64,000 bases of DNA from Methylotenera oryzisoli (GTDB lineage Bacteria; Pseudomonadota; Gammaproteobacteria; Burkholderiales; Methylophilaceae), in the NCBI GenBank assembly GCA_945907735.1, contig CAMDTL010000006.1, positions 20,388 to 84,387 of the forward strand, written 5' to 3'. Positions 1 to 9,204 of this stretch are shown piece by piece (position 1 is the first letter of the stretch; the number at the start of each line of letters is the position of its first letter). Made by a program: the position numbers and the translations under genes. Below the pieces are notes generated by a model, which worked only from the letters and a program-made list of their open reading frames with translations, had not been told where the DNA came from and made no database searches.

Positions 1-1064
1 TAACCAGTGCAAATATCCAGCGTTTTAATGCCGTCCAGCACGTCTAATTTGGTGATGCATAAGCCTGTGAGGCCGTTAATGCGTGCAGACCTTCTTAAAG
101 CGGCCGCATCAAACCAGCCGCAGCGACGTTTGCGCTTTGTCACAGTGCCAATTTCTTGGCCTTTCACCGACATCTGTGTGCCTGGTGCGCCGTCAGTATC
201 AATATCCAGTTCACTTGGGAATGGGCCGCCGCCCACGCGCGTGGTATAGGCCTTGGTGATGCCGAGCACGTAATGCAACATATTTGCCCCCACGCCCGTG
301 CCTGCAGAGGCTTGGCCTGCAGTGCAATTACTGGATGTGACATATGGATACGTACCGTGATCGATGTCCAACAACGTACCTTGTGCACCTTCAAACAATA
401 AATTTTCACCTCTATCATTGGCGGCGTATAAATCTGCGGAAACATCTGAAATCATTGGCTTTAAAGCAATAGCATGTTGCATGCTGGCATCATATTGCCG
501 ATTAAAATCAACAGCTTGTGCGCCAAGGTAGTTGGTTAAAACAAAGTTATGGTAATCCATTACTTCGCGTAATTTTTCCGCAAACCGTTCTGGGTAGAAC
601 AGGTCATAAACCCGCAAAGCACGGCGTGCCACTTTGTCTTCGTAAGTTGGACCAATGCCTTTGCCAGTCGTGCCAATTTTTATAGCGCGCTTGGCCTCGC
701 GCGCAGCGTCAATCGCCACGTGGTGGCTTAAAATCAATGGACAACCTGGACTGACTTTGAGGCGATTTTTAACTGCTAAACCACCCTTTTCCAATGCTGC
801 AATCTCGCTGAGTAAATGCCCAGCATCCAACACCACACCGTTGCCAATGTAGCAATTAACGCCAGTGCGCACGATGCCAGACGGCACAAGGTTCAATTTA
901 TACACTTTTTGTGCCGCCCCCTGCCCCACAACCAGTGTATGGCCTGCGTTATGACCACCCTGAAAGCGCACCACGCCTTGCGCGTGGTCGGTCAACCAAT
1001 CGACGATTTTGCCTTTGCCTTCATCGCCCCATTGTGTGCCGATAACTACTACATTTTTTGCCAT
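1..1064 (-). CDS. purA: adenylosuccinate synthetase, 3' end cut by window
   Basis: This enzyme makes adenylosuccinate from IMP, aspartate and GTP, the first committed step to AMP, in the cytoplasm. Reading leftward from the ATG at 1064, the protein begins with the family's N-terminal P-loop region ([15 protein letters not shown]), followed by a GGHNAGHT motif; both are diagnostic. About 354 codons are inside the window. The last readable residues (LDICTG) match the late part of the enzyme, so roughly 75 C-terminal residues lie outside, given a usual length near 430. It follows hisZ by about 38 bases on the same strand, the normal betaproteobacterial hflC-hisZ-purA order. The gene looks intact as far as it is visible. 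Confidence 0.96.
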   Translation of the reverse strand, partial: MAKNVVVIGTQWGDEGKGKIVDWLTDHAQGVVRFQGGHNAGHTLVVGQGAAQKVYKLNLVPSGIVRTGVNCYIGNGVVLDAGHLLSEIAALEKGGLAVKNRLKVSPGCPLILSHHVAIDAAREAKRAIKIGTTGKGIGPTYEDKVARRALRVYDLFYPERFAEKLREVMDYHNFVLTNYLGAQAVDFNRQYDASMQHAIALKPMISDVSADLYAANDRGENLLFEGAQGTLLDIDHGTYPYVTSSNCTAGQASAGTGVGANMLHYVLGITKAYTTRVGGGPFPSELDIDTDGAPGTQMSVKGQEIGTVTKRKRRCGWFDAAALRRSARINGLTGLCITKLDVLDGIKTLDICTG

Positions 1065-1102
1065 AAATAACTGCTTTATTAATGATAATTTTTAAAAATT
1101 AA

Positions 1103-2260
1103 CTACTTAAGGGTTTCGATGTGCCATTCGCCGTTGCGCAGCACCAAAGCACTGGCGCAATTGAGCTCAGCGATATTGACTTCTGAGTTAGGTAGCACTT
1201 GAATCACCAGTAAACCATCGGTGCGTAAAGTTTCAATTTTTCTCAGCAAACTTTTATCATTGCCTGCTGGCGCCAAAATTGCCTTAGGCAAGCTGGCAGG
1301 GCTAAGTGCGCTGACAACACCGCGCAAATCCAAGCTGAATCCTGTTGCAGGGCGTGCACGACCAAACGCGATGCCAACTTCATCATAACGTCCGCCCAGC
1401 GCCACTGGGCCTGTGTAGCCACGTGCATAGGCAGCAAATACCACGCCGCTGTGGTAGTGATAGCCACGTAGCTCGCCCAAATCGAAGGAGACTTGCACAT
1501 TTAAATCGCTTAATTTACTGGCAACCACACTTAACTTGGCCAATGCCTGAGCAATTTCAGGCAATTTTGGCAACACATTTTCGGCTTTTTCTAACACCGC
1601 AACGTCGCCATTTAAGTCAGTTAAACTCACCAATGCTTGCAAAATAGGCGCATCCAAGTCCGCGGCCAACTCGGCCACGGCAGCCTTATCTTTGCCTTGC
1701 AAGGCAGCATAAAGCGCTTCTTCTAAATCCGCATTAATATTGCCCGCTTTCACCAAACTTTCAAAAATCGCCACATGACTAAAGTCAATGTGCAACTCTT
1801 GCAAACCCAATAGCTGCAAAGCTTTTATCATCAAGCGTTGAATCTCAATATCGCTCTCGATACCAGCGTGACCAAAAAGTTCGGCGCCGAGTTGCAGTGG
1901 CTCGCGCGTACGCACCAAGCCATCTGGCTTGGTGCGCAGCACCGTGCCTGCATAACAAAGGCGGCTAACGCCTTGCTGATTGAGCATGTGCGCATCAATA
2001 CGCGCGACTTGCGGTGTCATATCAGCACGAACACCCATCAGCCGTCCAGTGAGTTGATCCACCACCTTAAACGTGGCCAAATCTAAATCTCGTCCCGTAC
2101 CAGTGATAAGTGATTCTAAATATTCCAAAGTCGGTGGAATCACGTATTGATAGCCATGCACTTTAAATAAATCTAATAATTGTCGGCGCAATTGCTCAAT
2201 ACGCGCCGCCTCGGCAGGCAGCACGTCTTCGATATACTCAGGAAGTAACCAGTTACGCAT
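1103..2260 (-). CDS. hisZ: ATP phosphoribosyltransferase regulatory subunit HisZ
   Basis: HisZ is a catalytically inactive histidyl-tRNA synthetase paralogue. It pairs with the short form of HisG to make the feedback-inhibited first enzyme of histidine synthesis. The 385-residue protein opens with the HisZ-type N-terminus (RNWLLPEYIEDVLPAEA) and carries class II synthetase-like motifs: a motif-2-like stretch around residues 100-130 (RLCYAGTVLRT) and a late GGRYDEVG segment. It is shorter than HisS at 51.8-53.1 kb and lacks an anticodon-binding domain, which separates the two. Its presence implies a short-form hisG elsewhere. It lies between the DUF2065 gene and purA in the same leftward cluster. 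Confidence 0.95.
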   Translation of the reverse strand: MRNWLLPEYIEDVLPAEAARIEQLRRQLLDLFKVHGYQYVIPPTLEYLESLITGTGRDLDLATFKVVDQLTGRLMGVRADMTPQVARIDAHMLNQQGVSRLCYAGTVLRTKPDGLVRTREPLQLGAELFGHAGIESDIEIQRLMIKALQLLGLQELHIDFSHVAIFESLVKAGNINADLEEALYAALQGKDKAAVAELAADLDAPILQALVSLTDLNGDVAVLEKAENVLPKLPEIAQALAKLSVVASKLSDLNVQVSFDLGELRGYHYHSGVVFAAYARGYTGPVALGGRYDEVGIAFGRARPATGFSLDLRGVVSALSPASLPKAILAPAGNDKSLLRKIETLRTDGLLVIQVLPNSEVNIAELNCASALVLRNGEWHIETLK

Positions 2261-2275
2261 AGCCTCTATTATAAG

Positions 2276-2461
2276 CTAGCGACTTAAAAACATCAGCAAT
2301 AAACCGCCAATAATTGAGAGAAGGCCAACAAAACGCAGTTGGCCGTCTTTAAGGTCTATCATGCGCTTAAAGGTTTCGCGCCAAGCTTGTGGTGCAATAA
2401 ATGGCAATAGGCCTTCAAACACCAGCATCAAGCCCATTGCCAGAAAAATTGTGGAATTCAC
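2276..2461 (-). CDS. DUF2065 (YjeT-type) small membrane protein
   Basis: A roughly 61-residue protein made almost entirely of two hydrophobic segments (IFLAMGLMLVFEGLLPF and FVGLLSIIGGLLLMFL) with a short charged loop between. This is the DUF2065 pattern found directly after hflC in many proteobacteria. I chose the GTG at 2461 because a TTAAGG ribosome-binding site sits about 8 bases upstream and the start falls 17 bases after the hflC stop. A longer reading to 2497 would overlap hflC and adds a non-family N-terminus. No molecular function is known. Its place suggests an accessory role near the HflKC membrane complex, which is inference from context only. Confidence 0.85.
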   Translation of the reverse strand: MNSTIFLAMGLMLVFEGLLPFIAPQAWRETFKRMIDLKDGQLRFVGLLSIIGGLLLMFLSR

Positions 2462-2477
2462 GAAAAGAACCTTAAGG

Positions 2478-3350
2478 CTACTTGCCGCCCGCGCCACGCA
2501 TATATTTAAAGAACTCAGAGCTTGGGTCTAACACCATCACGTCAGATTTGCTTTTAAAGCTATTTTTGTAAGCTTCTTGGCTGCGATAAAACGCATAAAA
2601 CTCAGGATTTTTGCCATAGGCATTTGAATAAATTCCTGCTGCTTTGGCATCGCCTTCGCCTTTTAATTTTTGCGCATCACGGAAGGCTTCCGCAATAATC
2701 ACTTCACGCTGTTTATCGGCATCGGCACGAATTTTTTCAGATGCGGCAGAGCCTTCTGAACGTAATTGATTAGCGATACGTTTACGTTCGGCAATCATGC
2801 GGTCGTACACCGACTTACTAATATCTTCTGAATAATCCACACGTTTCAAGCGCACATCCACCACCTGAATACCAATTTGACGCGCTTCTTTATCTGCCCT
2901 AATTTTCATACTTTGCATAATGGCGCCACGCTCACCCGCAATCACATCGCGCACGGTACGCTTACCAAATTCATCACGCAAGCCCGCGTTCACTACTTGC
3001 GAAAGCCTATCTTCCGCAGCAGCTTCGCCACCTTCTTTCACCGAAACGTAGTATTTAGCAGGGTCAATAATGCGCCATTTCACAAAAGAGTCCACTGTCA
3101 TGGTTTTATTTTCACTAGTCACAATTTCTGCTGGCTGCTCCCAATCCAGCGTCACAATACGTTTTTCAAAATACTTTAAATCGTCAATCAACGGCACTTT
3201 AAAATAAAGTCCTGGCTCTTTCTTAACTGAAACAATCTCGCCTAATCTGAACACCAAAGCAAATTCACGCTGATCCACAATAAATAGTGACATCGTCAAC
3301 AGTATCAACGCCACAAATGATGCCACTAAGCCTAATCCAATATTTTTCAT
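2478..3350 (-). CDS. hflC: HflC, SPFH-domain regulator of FtsH protease
   Basis: HflC forms with HflK a large inner-membrane assembly that surrounds and modulates the FtsH protease. The 290-residue protein has one N-terminal membrane anchor (about residues 5-25), then an SPFH/band-7 domain starting VDQREFALVFRLGEIV, and a long Ala/Glu/Lys-rich helical region (about 190-250) typical of the family. The ATG at 3350 has GGA nearby upstream. It follows hflK after about 12 bases and clearly belongs to the same transcript. Length and domain order are normal. Confidence 0.97.
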   Translation of the reverse strand: MKNIGLGLVASFVALILLTMSLFIVDQREFALVFRLGEIVSVKKEPGLYFKVPLIDDLKYFEKRIVTLDWEQPAEIVTSENKTMTVDSFVKWRIIDPAKYYVSVKEGGEAAAEDRLSQVVNAGLRDEFGKRTVRDVIAGERGAIMQSMKIRADKEARQIGIQVVDVRLKRVDYSEDISKSVYDRMIAERKRIANQLRSEGSAASEKIRADADKQREVIIAEAFRDAQKLKGEGDAKAAGIYSNAYGKNPEFYAFYRSQEAYKNSFKSKSDVMVLDPSSEFFKYMRGAGGK

Positions 3351-3362
3351 GTTAATTTTTCC

Positions 3363-4547
3363 TTAGCGCCCACCACGATCGCGTGACAAACTGCGCGAAT
3401 CTTCGTTAATTGGCTCTTCTTCATTCGTAGGCGCAGCCACTTTAGCCGCAACAGTGCTTGTCGCACGCGATGTTTCCATTAGTTTATCCAAAGGCAAATA
3501 CAGCAAACTGTTGCCACCTTTTTGATCCACAATAACCTTGGTGGTGTTCGACATGATTTGCTCTTGCGCATCCAAATATAAACGCTGGCGTGTTACTCCT
3601 GGCGCTTTGTTGTATTGCGTTAGCACTTGCTCAAAGCGGCTAGCATTACCAGTGGCCTCACTCTCTACTTTTAGCTTGTAACCAGCTGCCTCAGAAGCCA
3701 AACGAGAAGAGGTTCCCCGCGCTTTTGGTATAACATCGTTGGCATAAGCTTGGCCTAAGTTAATTTGCCGTTGATAATCTTGACCAGCGCGGTTCACATC
3801 GTCAAATGCCTCTTTTACCTGCTCAGGCGCTGCGCCTTTTTGGCGCGAAACGCTGGTAATTTGAATGCCCGTTTTATAACTATCTAAAATCGCTTGCATG
3901 TTAGTAGAAGTGTCTGGCAAGCCTTTCTGCAGAAGGTCATCCAGTTTACTTTTGCCCACTACTTCACGAATCGCTGTTTCAGCAGCAGATATCACCGATT
4001 TATCAGTATCCCGATTATTAAACACGTAGTCTTTAGCGCTTTTAAGCTTATATTGCACCGCCACTTGCATATCAATAATATTTTCGTCTTCGGTTAACAT
4101 GAGTGATTCGTTAGGTACTTTGGTTTTGCTGCCAGAACCTTCACCGCTACTTCTGTAACCCACCTCTAAGCGGCGCACTTGTTCCATATTGACAACATTC
4201 ACTTTTTCGATTGGATACGGCCAATGCCAGCGCGGGCCAGGCTCAGTTGTCGTGGTGTATTGACCAAACCGCTGCACAACGCCGAGTGAGCCTTGATCGA
4301 CAATATAAAAGCCTGTCGCCAACCAAATTGCCACAATCAATAGCAAAATTGGCAAAATTGACACGTCAAAGCTCTTATTGCCTGTAGGTTGGTTATTGTT
4401 GGCACCCTTACCGTTGCCGCCACTTTTTCTGCCAAAAAGACTGTTAATTTTTTGGCTTAAATCGCGCAACACCTCATCTAAATCAGGCGGGCCTTCATTA
4501 TTGCGTTGGCCCAGACCTGGGAATTTAAATTCAGGAAACTTCATCAT
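3363..4547 (-). CDS. hflK: HflK, SPFH-domain regulator of FtsH protease
   Basis: HflK is the partner of HflC in the membrane complex that controls FtsH. The 394-residue protein has a Gly/Asn-rich cytoplasmic N-terminus with the conserved GPPDLDEVLRDL segment (about 20-31), one membrane segment (about 68-86), a band-7 domain opening FYIVDQGSLGVVQRFG, and a polar low-complexity tail. The ATG at 4547 is preceded by GGAG at a good distance. It lies between hflX and hflC on the same strand, as in other betaproteobacteria. Nothing is unusual. Confidence 0.97.
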   Translation of the reverse strand: MMKFPEFKFPGLGQRNNEGPPDLDEVLRDLSQKINSLFGRKSGGNGKGANNNQPTGNKSFDVSILPILLLIVAIWLATGFYIVDQGSLGVVQRFGQYTTTTEPGPRWHWPYPIEKVNVVNMEQVRRLEVGYRSSGEGSGSKTKVPNESLMLTEDENIIDMQVAVQYKLKSAKDYVFNNRDTDKSVISAAETAIREVVGKSKLDDLLQKGLPDTSTNMQAILDSYKTGIQITSVSRQKGAAPEQVKEAFDDVNRAGQDYQRQINLGQAYANDVIPKARGTSSRLASEAAGYKLKVESEATGNASRFEQVLTQYNKAPGVTRQRLYLDAQEQIMSNTTKVIVDQKGGNSLLYLPLDKLMETSRATSTVAAKVAAPTNEEEPINEDSRSLSRDRGGR

Positions 4548-4576
4548 TCATACTCCAAACTGTTTTTTTACTTGGT

Positions 4577-5767
4577 TTATACGTAGGCACTTTCTTCTGT
4601 GCTTAGTTTTCTTAATAACTGCTGATGTTCTAATAAAGCCTGCTTGATAAACTCAAGCCCAGCGCCAGTCTTGGCGGAAACGCGCACTTGAACAATTCTA
4701 CCATATTCATCGCGCGACAAACCCGACTCGTGATCTGTCCTATCAATTTGATTCAATACCAAAATTTGCGGCACTTGCAATGCGCCAATTTCATGTAGCA
4801 CTTTGTTCACTTGCGTCACTTGCGCTTCGCGGTTGCTACTCGCCACATCTACCACATGCAACAACAAATCAGCCTGTGCCGCCTCTTCCAAGGTCGCGCC
4901 AAAGGCCTCAATTAAGGTGGTCGGCAAATGTTTAATAAAACCTACCGTATCCGAAATGACTAGCGTACCGCCGCCTGAGTGATAATCCTCACCTAGATAC
5001 ATTTTTCGCGAAGTGGTATCTAGCGTGGCAAATAATTGATCGGCCGCATACACGCCAGATTGTGTGAGCTGGTTAAATAACGTTGATTTACCCGCGTTGG
5101 TATAGCCAACCAAAGACACCGTCATGGTGTTTGAGCGTTTACGTGCTTTGCGCTGCATGCCGCGCTGCTGCTTGAGCTTGGCGAGTTTTTCACGCAGTTG
5201 CTTTACCCGTACGCCAATCATGCGCTTGTCTAGCTCCAATTGCTTCTCACCTGGACCGCCACGCACACCAATGCCGCCTTTTTGCCGCTCCAAGTGCGTC
5301 CAACCGCGCACTAAGCGTGTGGATAAATGTTCTTGCTGCGCCAGCTCGACTTGTAATTTACCTTCATGGCTTTTTGCGCGCTGTGCAAAAATATCCAAAA
5401 TCAAGCCAGTTCTATCCAATACTTTAGCCTGCAAAAAACGTTCTAAATTACGCTGTTGCGATGGGCTTAAATCGTGATTAAAGGCAATCAGACTAGTCTC
5501 GCTGGCTTCTAGCATCAGCTTTAATTCATCAGCCTTGCCGCTACCAATATATAACTTAGCATCAGGCGTACTGCGTTTCGCTTCAACCGTAGCGCGCACT
5601 TGCATACCCGCTGAAGTCACCAATTGGCGTAGCTCCTGCAAGCTTTCTGCATAATCTGGCTCGCCAAAATCTACACTCACCAAAACGACCGCGCCATCTG
5701 ACGCCACAGTTAACACCGAAGGATTAGCTAATGTATTTTCGCCATAACCAGAAGGTTTAATTGCCAA
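4577..5767 (-). CDS. hflX: ribosome-associated GTPase HflX
   Basis: HflX is a GTPase that binds the 50S subunit and splits stalled or heat-damaged 70S ribosomes. The 396-residue protein has the family's N-terminal domain with a Gly-rich GGIGVRGGPGEKQLELDRR-like stretch (about 165-182), then the G domain with P-loop GYTNAGKST (about 221-229), DTVGFI (G3) and NQID (G4). The start is a TTG at 5767; a GGAAG ribosome-binding site lies inside the last codons of hfq, two bases from that gene's stop, suggesting translational coupling. Hfq-HflX-HflK-HflC order is conserved. Confidence 0.96.
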   Translation of the reverse strand: MAIKPSGYGENTLANPSVLTVASDGAVVLVSVDFGEPDYAESLQELRQLVTSAGMQVRATVEAKRSTPDAKLYIGSGKADELKLMLEASETSLIAFNHDLSPSQQRNLERFLQAKVLDRTGLILDIFAQRAKSHEGKLQVELAQQEHLSTRLVRGWTHLERQKGGIGVRGGPGEKQLELDKRMIGVRVKQLREKLAKLKQQRGMQRKARKRSNTMTVSLVGYTNAGKSTLFNQLTQSGVYAADQLFATLDTTSRKMYLGEDYHSGGGTLVISDTVGFIKHLPTTLIEAFGATLEEAAQADLLLHVVDVASSNREAQVTQVNKVLHEIGALQVPQILVLNQIDRTDHESGLSRDEYGRIVQVRVSAKTGAGLEFIKQALLEHQQLLRKLSTEESAYV

Positions 5768-5769
5768 AC

Positions 5770-6009
5770 TTATTCTTCCGACGGCTCAGGTAGCGTCATG
5801 CTGATTGCGCGGGCGGGCACAATGGTTGAAATAGCATGTTTATACACCATTTGCGTGACCGTGTTTTTGAGCAAAATCACGTATTGATCAAACGAATCGA
5901 CTTGACCCTGCAGTTTAATCCCATTCACCAGATAGATAGAGACTTGTACATGTTCTTTTCTGAGGGCGTTTAAGAATGGGTCTTGTAACATTTGTCCTTT
6001 GTTACTCAT
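5770..6009 (-). CDS. hfq: RNA chaperone Hfq
   Basis: Hfq is the hexameric Sm-like ring that pairs small RNAs with mRNAs. The 79-residue protein carries Sm1 ([20 protein letters not shown], about 23-42) and the Sm2 signature [11 protein letters not shown] (about 56-66), with only a short acidic tail. A strong AAGGAG ribosome-binding site precedes the ATG at 6009. In many betaproteobacteria der lies directly upstream of hfq; here gltX does, and der sits about 40 kb away, so that conserved junction has been broken. Confidence 0.98.
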   Translation of the reverse strand: MSNKGQMLQDPFLNALRKEHVQVSIYLVNGIKLQGQVDSFDQYVILLKNTVTQMVYKHAISTIVPARAISMTLPEPSEE

Positions 6010-6170
6010 GTTTTACTCCTTGTAGTTTTATAAAATTGGAGTCGCTTCTTTTCTAAGAAACTCTTTATGCTTAAGTCACTATTCTAGTTTCAAGCATACG
6101 ACTATGATTGCGTCTTTTTGTTCGCTTTTCAAGTGTCAATTAAGGTTTTTTCAAGGTTTTGTAATCATTT

Positions 6171-7565
6171 TCAAGCTAAATGGCTTTGTATTCTTGTTAG
6201 CGTCTCTTTTTGCCCCAACAAAGCCATTACTTGATCGATGCTGGGCGATTGCGCGGTACCAGTAAGCATGACGCGAAGCGGCATAGCGACTTTAGGAAAC
6301 TTAAGCGCGTATTGCGTCACCACCGCATTAATCTCACGGTGAATCGCTTCGGCAGTCCAATCAATACTGGTTAATTTTTCGCTCAAAGTTTGCATGGCAG
6401 GTATTATTTCTGGCGTGATATGTTTTCCAACATCTTCTGCACTGGCAGTCGGCAACACATAAAAATAAGCAATATCTTTTGCGAGCTGATTCAAATTGTT
6501 CGCGCGTTCGCGGTATAAGGCCAAAATATTATTCAAACAAGGTGCCGCAGAAGGCGCAATTTTATTGGCTTGCAGGCGCTCTGTAATATCACTTGCCAGC
6601 AAGTTAATATCAATTTCTTTAATATAATGTGCGTTTAGCCAATTCAGTTTCTCGCTATTAAACTGCGCGGCCGATGGCGTAATATGGTCTAAATCGAACC
6701 ACGCGCAAAATTGCTGCCTATTAAAAATTTCCGCATCGCCGTGGCTCCAGCCTAAACGCGCCAAATAATTCAGCACCGCTTCAGGCAAATAACCATCTGC
6801 GTGATACTGCATCACGCTCACCGCGCCGTGGCGCTTAGAAAGCTTTTGTCCATCGTCGCCTAAAATCATCGACAAATGCGCGTATTGCGGAATCGTCGCC
6901 CCCAAAGCCATCAGCATATTAATTTGGCGCGGCGTGTTGTTGACATGATCATCGCCGCGAATCACTTGCGTAATACCCATTTCAAAGTCATCAACCACCA
7001 CGCAAAAGTTGTAAGTTGGCGTACCATCGGCGCGCGCGATAATCAAATCATCCAGCTCGGTGTTGCTAATTTCAATGCGACCTTTTACCAAATCATCCCA
7101 AACCACACTGCCCGTTTGCGGATTTTTAAAGCGAATGACAGCTTGGATATCTGGTGGCACTTGCGGTAAAGCTTTCCCCGCTTCTGGCCGCCAACGTCCG
7201 TCGTATCTAGGCTTAAGACCTTGTTGCATCTGACTTTCACGCAATGCCTCTAATTCCTCTTTACTGCAATAACAGTGATACGCCGTACCGTTTTCCAGCA
7301 TGCTTTGTAGCACTTTTTTATAAGTATCCATGCGCTGCATTTGGTAAAAAGGGCCTTCATCGTAATCCAAACCCAACCACGCCATGCCGTCCAAAATGGC
7401 TTGTACAGCCGCTGGCGTAGAACGCTCGACATCGGTATCTTCAATGCGCAGAATGAATTTTCCGCCATGTTTTTTGGCATAAGCCCAAGAAAATAGCGCG
7501 GTGCGTGCGCCACCGATGTGTAAAAACCCTGTGGGACTAGGCGCAAAACGGGTACGAACGGTCAT
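6171..7565 (-). CDS. gltX: glutamyl-tRNA synthetase
   Basis: GltX charges tRNA(Glu) with glutamate. The 464-residue class I synthetase has [14 protein letters not shown] with the HIGH-type motif at residues 6-19 and the KMSKS-type motif KLSKRHG at 241-247. A YHCYC segment near residue 98 marks the small zinc-type insertion seen in some bacterial GluRS. The C-terminal half is the helical anticodon-binding cage. A shorter paralogue, gluQ, lies at 38.7 kb and lacks this cage. The gene starts at ATG 7565, and about 160 bases separate it from hfq downstream. Confidence 0.97.
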   Translation of the reverse strand: MTVRTRFAPSPTGFLHIGGARTALFSWAYAKKHGGKFILRIEDTDVERSTPAAVQAILDGMAWLGLDYDEGPFYQMQRMDTYKKVLQSMLENGTAYHCYCSKEELEALRESQMQQGLKPRYDGRWRPEAGKALPQVPPDIQAVIRFKNPQTGSVVWDDLVKGRIEISNTELDDLIIARADGTPTYNFCVVVDDFEMGITQVIRGDDHVNNTPRQINMLMALGATIPQYAHLSMILGDDGQKLSKRHGAVSVMQYHADGYLPEAVLNYLARLGWSHGDAEIFNRQQFCAWFDLDHITPSAAQFNSEKLNWLNAHYIKEIDINLLASDITERLQANKIAPSAAPCLNNILALYRERANNLNQLAKDIAYFYVLPTASAEDVGKHITPEIIPAMQTLSEKLTSIDWTAEAIHREINAVVTQYALKFPKVAMPLRVMLTGTAQSPSIDQVMALLGQKETLTRIQSHLA

Positions 7566-7788
7566 GAATAAGTGGCTTTACTGTTAAAAAGGTGATTTTA
7601 ACATGCGCGCCTTCAAGTCTGAAATGCGGTCAAATAGACGATTCTTGTAATTGTTTAAGTTTACAGACAGTTAAATATGTGTTCATTACCCAAATGATTT
7701 ATTATTAACTTAATAGCTTACAACAATGAGTTAACTTCACTTCAGCAGCCTAACATCTAAGCCAATTTACTGCAGACCCTATTTTTTG

Positions 7789-8385
7789 TTACTTGGCTTT
7801 TGCTTTGGTTTTTTTAGCATCAGTAGCAGCTGTTGCCTTAGCTTTTTTAGTATTGGCAGCGGCTTTTTTGTCTTTATCTGTGGTGTCAGCTTTTTTAGAC
7901 TTTTCTGTACTCACCTCTTTTTTATCCGCTGGTTCAGATTTAGTTGCTTTTTCTTTTTTCACTGCTTGGTCTTTAGTCTCTTTTTTGGCTTTAGATTCTT
8001 TAGCAGCTTGCGCTTTTTTTACTGCTTTGCTGACAGCAATTTTTCCGCTAGCAGCCGCTTTTTCAGTGCCTACCTCTTTGCTTTTAGTTTCTTTAATCGC
8101 TCTATCCGTTGCTGGTACTACTACAGTGGTGCGACCACTGACAGCAACGTTTTTACGCACATTTTTCAAAGTAATTTCACCTATGCCATCCACGTTTACT
8201 AGCTCGTCTACCGATTTAAAGCCACCATTTTTTTTGCGATAATCAATAATAGCTTTCGCCTTGACTGGGCCAATGCCTTCAAGGCTTTCCAGATCTTCTT
8301 GCGTGGCAGTGTTTAGGTTGACTGCCGCAAACGCGCTAAAACTGAATGCAAGCGAGGCAAGTAAAGCGATTAGAATTTTCTTCAA
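7789..8385 (-). CDS. secreted ComEA-like helix-hairpin-helix protein with Lys/Ala-rich tail
   Basis: The 198-residue protein begins with a clear signal peptide ([20 protein letters not shown]). A ComEA-type helix-hairpin-helix unit follows at about 22-80: [20 protein letters not shown] and a second [12 protein letters not shown]. The last roughly 110 residues are a repetitive Lys/Ala/Thr/Glu tail resembling AlgP or histone-H1-like tails. ComEA-family domains bind DNA in the periplasm during uptake, so a periplasmic DNA-binding role is plausible but not shown. The start is TTG 8385 with GGGAGAG about 7 bases upstream. No other competence gene is in the window. The tail is far longer than in typical minimal ComEA proteins. 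Confidence 0.85.
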   Translation of the reverse strand: MKKILIALLASLAFSFSAFAAVNLNTATQEDLESLEGIGPVKAKAIIDYRKKNGGFKSVDELVNVDGIGEITLKNVRKNVAVSGRTTVVVPATDRAIKETKSKEVGTEKAAASGKIAVSKAVKKAQAAKESKAKKETKDQAVKKEKATKSEPADKKEVSTEKSKKADTTDKDKKAAANTKKAKATAATDAKKTKAKAK

Positions 8386-8469
8386 TTTGGCTCTCCCTAG
8401 GGTTGTATTGCTTTGTTACAGGTGATACATGTTAGCTAACGTTAGTGTACTGTTTTAATTGACCTTAGA

Positions 8470-9195
8470 CTACAACCCGTGCTGAATTTCGTGGTTAAGC
8501 GCAATAAGCACATCAATTGGCTTGGCGGCTTGTGTGATAGGGCGGCCAATCACCAAATAGTTTGCGCCCATTTGCAAAGCTTGGCTGGGTGTAACAACGC
8601 GGCTTTGGTCATCTAGGTTAGCGTTAGCTGGGCGTATACCAGGTGTGACCAGTAAAAAATTATTCGGCAGATGTTGTCTTAACAGTTGCGCCTCAAGCGC
8701 GGAGCACACCACTCCATGCAACCCCGCTCCTTGAGTGAGTTTGGCGAGCTTAAGTACTTGGTTTTCGACACTGACTGCTACGCCAATTTCATGCAAACTC
8801 GCTTGGTTCATGCTGGTAAGCACGGTAACAGCGATTAAATAAGGCTTGTGACTTGTTTTGCTCACACCTTCTAGCGCCGCTTGCATCATGACGCTGCCAC
8901 CGCTGGCGTGCACATTCAGCATCCACACGCCCAAGTTACTGGCAATTTCGCAGGCCTTGGATACGGTATTGGGAATATCGTGAAATTTCAAATCCAAAAA
9001 AATATCAAAGTTTTTCGCGACCAATTTCTCAACTAGTTGCGGGCCAGCGGTGGTGAATAACTCCTTGCCGACTTTGAGTTTGCACAGCGCTGGATCTAGC
9101 TGATTGACTAGTTTAAGCGCGCTTATAGCATCGGCGTAATCTAGTGCGACGATTACTTTAGCGCTGAGAATTTTTGAATCTGACCTATTTGCCAT
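8470..9195 (-). CDS. pyrF: orotidine 5'-phosphate decarboxylase
   Basis: PyrF decarboxylates OMP to UMP, the last step of de novo pyrimidine synthesis. The 241-residue TIM-barrel protein shows the signature DLKFHDIPNT at residues 68-77, containing the catalytic Asp-Lys-x-x-Asp set, an N-terminal VALDY strand and the late TPGIRP phosphate-binding region. It starts at ATG 9195, about 9 bases after lapB ends, the usual lapB-pyrF arrangement. Length is normal. Confidence 0.97.
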   Translation of the reverse strand: MANRSDSKILSAKVIVALDYADAISALKLVNQLDPALCKLKVGKELFTTAGPQLVEKLVAKNFDIFLDLKFHDIPNTVSKACEIASNLGVWMLNVHASGGSVMMQAALEGVSKTSHKPYLIAVTVLTSMNQASLHEIGVAVSVENQVLKLAKLTQGAGLHGVVCSALEAQLLRQHLPNNFLLVTPGIRPANANLDDQSRVVTPSQALQMGANYLVIGRPITQAAKPIDVLIALNHEIQHGL

Positions 9196-9204
9196 AATTT
9201 TTTG

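Noticed and set aside
7786..8242. Long Phe/Ser-rich and Ala/Phe-rich frames opposite the ComEA-like gene
   Set aside because: They arise from the complement of Lys/Ala repeat codons; composition bias explains the openness.
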